Under the pieces are notes generated by a model, which did not search any database, was not told the DNA's origin, and saw nothing but the letters and a program-made list of their open reading frames with translations. Made by a program: the position numbers and the translations under genes. Shown piece by piece: positions 1-5,038 of a stretch of 5,038 bases of DNA (position 1 is its first letter; each line of letters begins with the position of its first letter). The stretch is from Planctomycetaceae bacterium (GTDB taxonomy: Bacteria > Planctomycetota > Planctomycetia > Pirellulales > Thermoguttaceae), in the NCBI GenBank assembly GCA_031283825.1, contig JAITAZ010000538.1, forward strand, positions 1-5,038, in the 5' to 3' direction.

Positions 1-120
1 CACTGTAATTCGTACCGTCATAACTTATCTCTAGTTTTATTCGCCGCAAAATATGATCCTCACTGATTAGAATGTGTTGTTGCATTTTAAAATGACAGAA
101 AAAACACATCGTTTGAAATC
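1..120. other. Intergenic edge with a short palindrome and hairpin
   Basis: No convincing coding sequence is seen here. Positions 83-94 form a perfect 12-bp palindrome (cattttaaaatg). It is nested inside an outer inverted repeat, atgtgtt at 72-78 against aacacat at 103-109, so 72-109 could fold as an interrupted hairpin. No long T-run follows on either strand, so a standard intrinsic terminator is not supported. The hairpin may be part of the dispersed repeat at 121-187, because the other copy of that repeat (near 3775-3782) also has a ttttaaaa core at a comparable distance. Confidence 0.4.
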
Positions 121-187
121 GGAGATTCTTGAGTCTTTTCAAACAGATTTAAAACAACAATGTCCCTTCTGTCCCTTCTGTCCCTAA
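121..187 (-). repeat. Dispersed repeat with 9-bp tandem tract, inverted copy
   Basis: Positions 161-187 contain almost three tandem 9-bp units (tgtcccttc, tgtcccttc, tgtccctaa). Read on the minus strand these are gaagggaca units, and they run into a tail of about 50 bp with the blocks gggaca, acattgttgtttt, aaatctg and aagactca. The same blocks occur in the same order on the plus strand at 3699-3745, so the two loci are inverted copies of one repeat family. A homologous tail beyond the tandem units argues for a dispersed element rather than two independent simple repeats. No transposase is encoded nearby, and the mechanism of spread is unknown. Confidence 0.65.
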
Positions 188-212
188 TATTTCTTGTCTC
201 TTAAAAAATTAG

Positions 213-544
213 GTAACCGTTCACGGTTTTAAACACGGATAATAGGGGAATTTTTAAACGCGGATAATACGGATTTGACGGATAATCGCGGAAAATGGAA
301 ATGACGCCGTTGTGGTGTAAAAGTCAATAATTTAAATGTGATAAAGATGGAAGTGAAAAATTATAATCCTAACTAACTAAATAAATAATTGACTAGACAA
401 ATCAACTAACTAAATAAACCTAAATAAATAAATTTATGAATATTAAAATCGCCATTTGCATTTTCCGCGATTATCCGTCCTATCAGATATTATCCGCGTT
501 TAAAAATTCCCCTATTATCCGTGTTTAAAACCGTGAACGGTTAC
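213..544 (-). mobile_element. MITE-like fold-back element, copy 1
   Basis: This is a non-coding 332-bp unit with long terminal inverted repeats. The left arm (213-306) and the reverse complement of the right arm (450-544) are identical for the first 57 bases and then match with a few substitutions. The outermost 14 bp are gtaaccgttcacgg at 213-226 and the exact reverse complement at 531-544. Each arm carries three cggataat boxes (left arm at 236, 261 and 279). The AT-rich centre (about 307-449) contains a 15-bp direct repeat, aactaactaaataaa, at 371-385 and 404-418. The whole unit, centre included, matches the reverse complement of 567-880, which supports a discrete element. The strand is arbitrary. 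No target-site duplication is clear; the palindrome seems to extend slightly outside as aaattag/taattt. Mobility by a transposase acting in trans is an inference from the structure. Confidence 0.6.
371..418 (+). repeat. 15-bp direct repeat inside element 1
   Basis: The sequence aactaactaaataaa occurs at 371-385 and again at 404-418, a spacing of 33 bp, with further taaataaa-type repetition to about 430. It lies in the AT-rich centre of the fold-back element. The centre of copy 2 keeps related tttattta/gagttag sequence but not a clean duplicate, so this is probably a local duplication within copy 1. Confidence 0.6.
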
Positions 545-566
545 TAATTTAGTAATATATCAGCGA

Positions 567-880
567 AATTTTTTAAACGCGGATAATAGGGGAATTTTTA
601 AACGCGGATAATACGGATTTGACGGATAATCGCGGAAAATGGCAATGACGATTTTAATGTCAATAAAATTATATTATTTATTTAGGTTTATTTATTATTA
701 AATAAAATATTAATTATTAATTATTGAGTTAGTCTTTAATAATTTCTTCCATCCCCCCCTTTATCCCTTTAAAATTATTGATTTCTACCATACAAAGGCA
801 TCATTTGCATTCTCCGCAGATATCCGTCAAATCCGTATTATCCGCGTTTAAAATTCCCCGTATTATCAGTGTTTGTTTTT
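567..880 (+). mobile_element. MITE-like fold-back element, copy 2
   Basis: This is a second copy of the family, inverted relative to copy 1 and separated from it by only 22 bp. Its left arm, 571-650, matches 227-306 of copy 1 over 80 bases with two differences, including a 63-base identical stretch (236-298 against 580-642). Its right arm (about 798-875) is the inverted repeat of the left, with a perfect 33-base match between 596-628 and the complement of 821-853. The centre (651-797) aligns with the reverse complement of the centre of copy 1, sharing tatttatttaggtttattta, cttccatc and attattga blocks. Unlike copy 1 it lacks the gtaaccgttcacgg ends, so its termini are either decayed or the 14-mer is not part of the core element. 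It has no open reading frame. Confidence 0.6.
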
Positions 881-1080
881 TAATAAGGTAAAAATAAGGT
901 TTGTCTTTCATCGCCTTGATAATTACAAAAACAATTATTCCACTGATATATTACGTTTTGTTAAATTCTCCCCTTATTGACATGCTTCAAATTTTTTGAT
1001 ACCGTTACGATCACAATTAATATATGCGGCAATTTGTAAATTTTTGTAACGATATTTCCGCTCCAACTACGCGAATGTAA

Positions 1081-1106
1081 AATCGTAACCGTCAATCGTA
1101 ACCGTC
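1081..1106 (+). repeat. Perfect 13-bp tandem repeat
   Basis: The unit aatcgtaaccgtc is present twice without a gap, at 1081-1093 and 1094-1106. It lies about 16 bp upstream of the candidate -35 box. Its position and the recurrence of the GTAAC core in the region make it a candidate regulator-binding site, but a simple local duplication explains it equally well. Confidence 0.6.
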
Positions 1107-1121
1107 GATTATTTGTAACAA

Positions 1122-1149
1122 TTCACAGTTTTTTAAAAAACCATATTAT
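1122..1149 (+). promoter_or_regulatory. Candidate sigma-70-type promoter for the BatA-like gene
   Basis: TTCACA at 1122-1127 matches the -35 consensus in five of six bases, and TATTAT at 1144-1149 matches the -10 consensus in five of six, with a 16-bp spacer. Transcription would start near 1156, giving a leader of about 95 nt. AT-rich DNA yields such matches by chance. The -35 box also lies inside a degenerate copy of the element-end sequence (gtaacaattcacagtt, 1115-1130), so this is a candidate only. Confidence 0.3.
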
Positions 1150-1157
1150 TTTTTTGG

Positions 1158-1240
1158 GTTACCGCTCACGTTCAAAAGAAAAAAAATCCTACTCCATTTC
1201 AGGGCTTAGGAAATTTTTCTCTTGCACGTGAACGGTTACG
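1158..1240 (+). promoter_or_regulatory. Inverted repeat / leader hairpin next to the start codon
   Basis: The left arm at about 1158-1175 (gttaccgctcacgttcaa) pairs with the right arm at about 1222-1239 (ttgcacgtgaacggttac), with three mismatches in 18 and a loop of about 46 nt. The right arm contains cgtgaacggttac, the same sequence that ends element 1 at 532-544. The arm finishes 11 bp before the ATG at 1251, and no Shine-Dalgarno-like sequence lies in between (only attatttttt). If transcribed, the stem would sit directly upstream of the ribosome landing site. Whether it regulates or is a repeat relic is open. Confidence 0.4.
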
Positions 1241-1250
1241 ATTATTTTTT

Positions 1251-3620
1251 ATGTCTTTTATTACGTTTTCGTTTTTTCTTGGCGGCGTTATTTTAGCTTT
1301 TGTGCCGGTTGCGCTGCATCTTTTGATGCGAGGCAAACCTAAGCGTTTAGAATTTCCGGCTCTAATTTTTGTCAAAAGAAATCTTGAGGTAAATCGTCGT
1401 AGTTTTCGATTGAAACATATTTTTTTGTTGCTTCTTCGCATTGCATTGATTGTGTTGTTTGGTTTAGCGTTATCTCGACCTTCGTTGAAATATGTCGATT
1501 GGTTGACATGGTTGCCGCGAATTTTTTCTGATTCAAATTCTTCCTCCAACGTTCAAAGCAAAACTCCGAATTTTCGTAACGATAATAGTTGGATCGAACT
1601 AGGAACTCAAGACGCTCCTGTCGCTGCGGCTATTGTTGTCGATTCTTCTTTGCGAATGAATTACGTTGCCGAGAATCAAACTAGACTTGAAGTCGCAAAA
1701 CAGTTTGCTCAGTGGATTCTAAAACGTATCCCTTCTAAAAGCGAAATAGCTGCGCTTTCAACAGCTCGCGAATCGGCGGTTTTTCAAATCGACATGCTCG
1801 CGGCGAAAGATAAAATCGAACGTATTCAAACCGCACAATCAGGACGCGCCATTACTGACGTTACCGCCGACGCTATAAATTTACTCGCCGGAAGTAAAAA
1901 CAAACAACGCGAATTATACGTCATAACCGATTTGTCCGAAGCAGGTTGGAAAGACAATCTCGCTGATACATTGCATAAACTCGTATCAAATTTACAAGGA
2001 CAAAAAATTCAAAATAATTCGAATCAAGAATCCAACTCCAACTCTAATCCTGACTCTGAATCTGATAAAAATAAAAACAACGAAACGACAACTTCTAAAC
2101 GCCAGTCAATTTTTGCAGACGATAAATGGTTGGAAATTTTTATTATCGATGTCGGAGTTTTATCGCCGGTAGATTCGGCAATTGTGAATCTACGGGCATC
2201 GCCGCAAGTTGCGTCGCCGGATTCGTCGGTTGAAATTGAAACGGAAATCTCTAATATCGGTCAAGAAACGACTCGCACAATCGATCTGATTCTATTAGAC
2301 GAATCAGGCGGCGAGATAATAAAAGAGACCAAAACGGCAATTTTTCCAGCAGGCGAATCTCGGAGGACTATTTCTTTTTCGACAACTGGTTTTAGCGTTG
2401 GAGTTCATCAGGGCAAGGTTCAATTTACGGTTTCAGATACGCTTGAATTTGACGACAAAATGTATTTTACAATTCAAGTTCTGCCGCCGTCTCGAATTAT
2501 GATCGCGTCTGAAACGCCGGTGCGTGAAACTTCGCTTTTTTTGAGACAGGCTTTAATGACGATTCCGTTTGACGTCGAGACGATTTCGTTTTCGGAGTTA
2601 GCTCGCAAAACGTCGAGTGAGTTGAATCAATTTAAGTCATTGATGCTGCTTGACCCGCCGCCGTTAGATGCCGTTATCTGGAAAAAATTAGCCGATTTCG
2701 TTTCGGAAGGCGGCGGCGCAGGAATTTTTTTAGGCGCGAATGCTACGCTTGTTTCGTTTAATGATCCGACGGCTTATGAGATTCTTGGTGCTAAATTGGT
2801 TCGACATGCGCGAAGTCCAGACGACGGACTTTGGCTTTTGCCGTCAAACAAATCGACGCCGATTTTAACTCCGTTTAAACAGTACGGCGAAATTGATCAA
2901 TTCCCTTGGGACATGCAGATGGCATTTAGATATTGGGAGTTGGAAGATTTGTCATCGCGGGTTGACGTAGCGTTATCGTTTACTGACGAGCGACCTGCGA
3001 TTTTAACTCAAACGCTAGGACACGGCAGAACGGCAACGATTACTACGCCAATTTCAGAAACAAACAAAGTAACGAATAGATGGAATATACTACCGACTAA
3101 CGACGCGTCGTGGATGTTTGTAATGTTGATGGAAGGAATAGCGAAATTTTTAACAGGGGCGGCAGAACAAAGATTTATTTTCAACGTTGGCGAGTCGATT
3201 ATTATTCGTCCGACATTAGAAAAGATGCCGGAAACAGCGCTATTGGGAACGCCGGACGGAAGATCGATTCGACTTACGCCGAATGTTGCAAAAAAGGAAA
3301 TAAGCATTCCGCCGGTTATTGAATCAGGAAATTTCCGAATACGTTCTGGCGGTTTACAAGGATCGCTTAACGCAGGATTCAGCGTAAATTACAACGGCGA
3401 AGAAACTATGTTGCGGAAAATCGATAAAACTCAACTTGATCGTTTTTTCGGCGAGAATAATTATCATCTTGTACGCACGCCGGAAGAAATCATTCAGAAA
3501 ACGTCGCGCCGAAGAGTAGGAATAGAGCTGTACTCGATTATTCTTTTGATGCTAGTAATAATTTTCGTAACAGAATATATTTTCGCCAGCCGATTCAGAG
3601 AAAAATGGATAAAAAAATAA
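1251..3620 (+). CDS. BatA-like membrane protein with degenerate VWA domain
   Basis: The 789-residue product probably sits in the cytoplasmic membrane. Residues 4-26 and 56-75 are hydrophobic helices that, with the basic 'MRGKPKRLEFPAL' link, match the BatA/aerotolerance-regulator N-terminal domain. Residues 122-235 resemble a von Willebrand A fold. The metal-site motif DxSxS is only partial (D131, S133, but R135), with T202 and D227 as possible remaining ligands, so metal binding is doubtful; from memory this 'DxSxRM' form is common in the planctomycete family. Residues 253-283 are an Asn/Ser-rich linker. Residues 310-410 look like a CARDB/Ig-like beta domain. Residues 411-600 resemble a class-I amidotransferase-like fold ('FKSLMLLDPPP', 'FVSEGGGAGIFLGANA', 'LGHGRTATITTPIS') with no catalytic Cys triad seen. 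Residues 758-777 form a C-terminal helix followed by a basic tail. The ATG fits the family start; it has no Shine-Dalgarno. The substrate and exact role are unknown. The MoxR and DUF58 partners are not seen nearby. Confidence 0.88.
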   Translation: MSFITFSFFLGGVILAFVPVALHLLMRGKPKRLEFPALIFVKRNLEVNRRSFRLKHIFLLLLRIALIVLFGLALSRPSLKYVDWLTWLPRIFSDSNSSSNVQSKTPNFRNDNSWIELGTQDAPVAAAIVVDSSLRMNYVAENQTRLEVAKQFAQWILKRIPSKSEIAALSTARESAVFQIDMLAAKDKIERIQTAQSGRAITDVTADAINLLAGSKNKQRELYVITDLSEAGWKDNLADTLHKLVSNLQGQKIQNNSNQESNSNSNPDSESDKNKNNETTTSKRQSIFADDKWLEIFIIDVGVLSPVDSAIVNLRASPQVASPDSSVEIETEISNIGQETTRTIDLILLDESGGEIIKETKTAIFPAGESRRTISFSTTGFSVGVHQGKVQFTVSDTLEFDDKMYFTIQVLPPSRIMIASETPVRETSLFLRQALMTIPFDVETISFSELARKTSSELNQFKSLMLLDPPPLDAVIWKKLADFVSEGGGAGIFLGANATLVSFNDPTAYEILGAKLVRHARSPDDGLWLLPSNKSTPILTPFKQYGEIDQFPWDMQMAFRYWELEDLSSRVDVALSFTDERPAILTQTLGHGRTATITTPISETNKVTNRWNILPTNDASWMFVMLMEGIAKFLTGAAEQRFIFNVGESIIIRPTLEKMPETALLGTPDGRSIRLTPNVAKKEISIPPVIESGNFRIRSGGLQGSLNAGFSVNYNGEETMLRKIDKTQLDRFFGENNYHLVRTPEEIIQKTSRRRVGIELYSIILLMLVIIFVTEYIFASRFREKWIKK

Positions 3621-3622
3621 TA

Positions 3623-3653
3623 TGGCGGTTTTTAAAGCCAAAGATAATTTTTT
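3623..3653 (+). terminator. Weak candidate terminator after the BatA-like gene
   Basis: Just after the stop codon, TGGC at 3623-3626 can pair with GCCA at 3637-3640, with a bulged GG and a few A-T pairs inside. Six Ts follow at 3648-3653. The stem is short and the T-run begins seven bases after it, so this is a poor match to an intrinsic terminator, though its place immediately behind the gene is right. Confidence 0.25.
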
Positions 3654-3671
3654 GGGAAGACAAATTTTTGG

Positions 3672-3755
3672 GGGGACAAAGGGGACACTGGAGACTTTGG
3701 GGACAGAGGGGACATTCTTGTTTAAAATCTGAGGTTAAAGACTCATGGGAGATAA
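3672..3755 (+). repeat. Dispersed repeat with five G-rich 9-bp units
   Basis: Five tandem 9-bp units run from 3672 to 3716: ggggacaaa, ggggacact, ggagacttt, ggggacaga and ggggacatt. They are followed by a tail (3714-3755) that matches the complement of 121-165 in ordered blocks (acattcttgttt, aaatctg, aagactca). This copy has more units than the copy at 161-187 and opposite orientation. Four runs of four or more Gs (3670-3675, 3681-3684, 3699-3702, 3708-3711) make a G-quadruplex on the plus strand possible. REP-type sequences rich in GGGACA boxes are familiar between genes in several bacterial groups and are often linked to REP-associated tyrosine transposases; that link is only a suggestion here. 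Confidence 0.65.
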
Positions 3756-3809
3756 AACTGAAAAAAATCTTTCTTTTTAAAAGTTGTTGTCTTCAGTTGA
3801 GTCGTTTAA
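3735..3809. terminator. Hairpin between convergent genes, possible bidirectional terminator
   Basis: ttaaagactca at 3735-3745 pairs with tgagtcgtttaa at 3798-3809, with one bulged base. Inside it, aactgaa at 3756-3762 can pair with ttcagtt at 3792-3798, and an A-run at 3761-3767 faces a T-rich run at 3770-3778. The two nested stems share one base and could only form with slight fraying. The position midway between two converging genes suits a shared terminator, but the left arm is also part of the dispersed repeat, so the structure may simply be a property of that repeat. Confidence 0.3.
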
Positions 3810-3850
3810 GTCCTATTTGTTCCCGTTCAAGGTAAACATCTAAATTAGCT

Positions 3851-5038
3851 TTATCTTTTCCAATCGATAATTTCCAATTCAACGTTATTACTGAAAGAGC
3901 TAATATGGACTTTGAACGCTATGTCTAGGGTTTGGTCGTAAGGTTTCATTTCTTCGATCCATTCTGGTTTTGAGAAGGCAACTCCTCTTAACTTTACTCC
4001 GTTTTGAATGAAATCTGCGGCGAAATGTTTTTTGTTTTCGTCTTTGCCCATCAATTTTAGATTATTTACGTAAACGTTTCTTGTTGAAAAAATTGGTTTT
4101 GAATTGCCGTTTCCGAAAGGCGAAAGTTTCGTTAATTGTTCAACTGTTTGTCTTGTAAACGCGCCTAACGGAAATTCTCCATCGATAAAAATTTCTGCTA
4201 TTCTTTCATCTTTATCTATATTTGCGTCAACGTAATCGCATAATGTTGCTCTGAATCCGTCGATTTTTTTTCGTTCTATAGTAATTCCAGCCGCACTTGC
4301 ATGACCTCCAAAATGCAACAAAAACTCGCTGCATGATTTTATCGCTTCATACAAATCAAACCCCTCGACTCCTCGCGCCGAACCTACGGCGTCCGAATTA
4401 ACTCCGCCCATCTTCGACGAACTAAATATAACCGTCGGTTTATGATACTTGTCAACTAAACGCGAAGCAACAATTCCAATAACTCCTTTGTGCCAATCCT
4501 CACCATCCAGAACCAGCGCCGTGTCCGATTCATACGAGTTTTCAATTATCTGTTGTTCCGCCGATTTCAAAATATCGCGTTCCAACTTCTTCCGCGATTC
4601 GTTTAAGCCGTCGATATATCGAACCAATTCTGTTGCTCGCGTTTCGTCGTTTGTCATTAACAACTCTACGGCTAACATTGCTTGACCTAATCTTCCGGCG
4701 GCATTCAATCGCGGAACTAACTGGAATGCGGTAAATTCAGAATTTAACTCCGACTTGCCAACCTGAAAATTTGAAATCGTCAGCAATTTCCGCAAACCAA
4801 TCGACGTTGTCGGCAACGTGAGATATTGCAAACCTGAACGCACAATCGCACGATTCTCGTCAATCAAACGAACATGATCCGCAACCGTACCCAACGCCGC
4901 AAGACCAACCATCTCGATCAACTTGTTACGAAATTTATCCGACACCTTGCTGCCGGGACCTTCCGCCGCCAATTGACAAACTCCCCACGCAACTTTCAAC
5001 GCAACCGCCGCCCCGCAAAGTTCGGTAAACGGATAACA
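3851..5038 (-). CDS. recJ: Single-stranded-DNA-specific exonuclease RecJ, C-terminal part
   Basis: RecJ is a cytoplasmic 5'-3' single-strand DNA exonuclease of the DHH/DHHA1 superfamily acting in recombination and repair. The frame is open to the right edge, so the gene starts outside; 395 residues are present. With a usual length near 560-600 residues, about the first third, carrying the DHH motif, is missing. Visible in order (numbered from the edge): 'YPFTELCGAAVALK' (2-15), 'ALGTVADHVRL..ENR' with the conserved Asp at 54, 'PRLNAAGRL' (109-117), 'DWHKGVIGIVASRL' (181-194), 'GSARGVEGFDL' (219-229), the DHHA1 'FGGHASAAG' (243-251), and the OB-fold part 'LSPFGNGNSKPIF' (305-317) through to the C-terminal 'VELEIIDWKR'. 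All motifs look intact. A TTG at 4999 should not be taken as the start, because family-like residues continue upstream of it. The gene converges on the BatA-like gene across 230 bp. Confidence 0.95.
   Translation of the reverse strand, partial: CYPFTELCGAAVALKVAWGVCQLAAEGPGSKVSDKFRNKLIEMVGLAALGTVADHVRLIDENRAIVRSGLQYLTLPTTSIGLRKLLTISNFQVGKSELNSEFTAFQLVPRLNAAGRLGQAMLAVELLMTNDETRATELVRYIDGLNESRKKLERDILKSAEQQIIENSYESDTALVLDGEDWHKGVIGIVASRLVDKYHKPTVIFSSSKMGGVNSDAVGSARGVEGFDLYEAIKSCSEFLLHFGGHASAAGITIERKKIDGFRATLCDYVDANIDKDERIAEIFIDGEFPLGAFTRQTVEQLTKLSPFGNGNSKPIFSTRNVYVNNLKLMGKDENKKHFAADFIQNGVKLRGVAFSKPEWIEEMKPYDQTLDIAFKVHISSFSNNVELEIIDWKR

Larger units (their letters stand above)
881..1250. other. 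AT-rich leader region without a gene
   Basis: No coding sequence is supported here. The stretch is the presumed control region of the downstream membrane-protein gene. It holds seven GTAAC or GTTAC pentamers (at 1004, 1046, 1085, 1098, 1115, 1158 and 1235), a perfect 13-bp tandem repeat, a candidate promoter and an inverted repeat ending just before the start codon; the last three are listed separately. Several of the pentamers lie inside sequences resembling the 14-bp end of element 1, so part of the region may be decayed repeat material. Confidence 0.6.

Noticed and set aside
1..21. Possible start of a minus-strand gene (ATG at 21-19, reading MTVRITV to the left edge)
   Set aside because: Only seven codons are visible, a stop lies two codons upstream, and there is no clear ribosome binding site. 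The plus strand is also open here for 21 codons up to a stop at 64-66, and neither reading is recognisable.
213..880. CRISPR array
   Set aside because: The repeats are inverted and long, with homologous rather than unique centres, and no short regular direct repeat-spacer pattern or cas gene is present.
977..1005. Perfect -35 box TTGACA at 977-982 with a 17-bp spacer
   Set aside because: The matching -10 position reads taccgt, only three of six consensus bases, and the start site would be about 240 nt from the gene. The candidate at 1122-1149 is better.
1199..1549. Minus-strand open frame of 116 codons
   Set aside because: It overlaps the well-supported start of the BatA-like protein on the other strand, has a composition driven by Lys/Arg/Asn, and shows no recognisable domain.
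3008..3322. Open frames on both strands inside the BatA-like gene (3008-3307 minus, 3110-3322 plus)
   Set aside because: Both lie entirely within a coding region with clear family-like protein sequence and resemble no known family.
3605..3835. Plus-strand open frame of 76 codons after the BatA-like gene
   Set aside because: It overlaps the gene end and is mostly a translation of the 9-bp G-rich repeat (repeated 'GQRGH'), with no family resemblance.
4449..4685. Plus-strand open frame of 78 codons
   Set aside because: It is antisense to the core RecJ motifs and shows no recognisable domain.
4997..4999. TTG at 4999 as the true recJ start
   Set aside because: The upstream frame stays open to the window edge and encodes 'CYPFTELCGAAVA', which fits the conserved RecJ core before this Leu. 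The DHH-bearing N-terminal part must lie outside the window.

Overview
The window looks like chromosomal DNA from an AT-rich member of the Planctomycetota. This rests mainly on the 789-residue membrane protein. Its start (residues 1-80: hydrophobic segment, 'ALHLLMRGKPKRLEFPAL', 'VNRRSFRLKHI', second hydrophobic segment) and its overall order (BatA-type N-terminus, degenerate VWA, CARDB-like region, amidotransferase-like fold, C-terminal helix) are what I know from planctomycete 'BatA-like' proteins. The RecJ fragment is compatible with this. The phylum call is an inference; order and genus cannot be read from the window.

Layout. Positions 1-1250 hold no gene I can support and are densely repetitive. 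They contain a short hairpin-forming stretch (72-109) and an inverted copy of a dispersed repeat with a 9-bp tandem tract (121-187). Two related ~315-330 bp fold-back elements follow (213-544 and 567-880), lying in opposite orientation. Next comes an AT-rich leader rich in GTAAC/GTTAC motifs, with a 13-bp perfect tandem repeat, a plausible promoter and an inverted repeat that ends 11 bp before the next start codon. Positions 1251-3620 (+) encode the BatA-like/VWA membrane protein. Positions 3621-3850 are a convergent intergenic region with a second copy of the 9-bp-repeat family, here as five G-rich units, plus hairpins. Positions 3851-5038 (-) are the C-terminal two thirds of RecJ, which runs off the right edge.

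Functionally the two genes are unrelated and convergent: one is an envelope-anchored protein of unknown exact role, the other a DNA-repair exonuclease. No operon is visible, and the MoxR ATPase and DUF58 genes that often accompany BatA-like proteins are not in the window.

I see no defence system, CRISPR array, tRNA or rRNA. The most interesting content is the non-coding repeat landscape: a MITE-like fold-back family in two inverted copies, and a second 9-bp-repeat family whose two copies face each other across the block containing the elements and the BatA-like gene.
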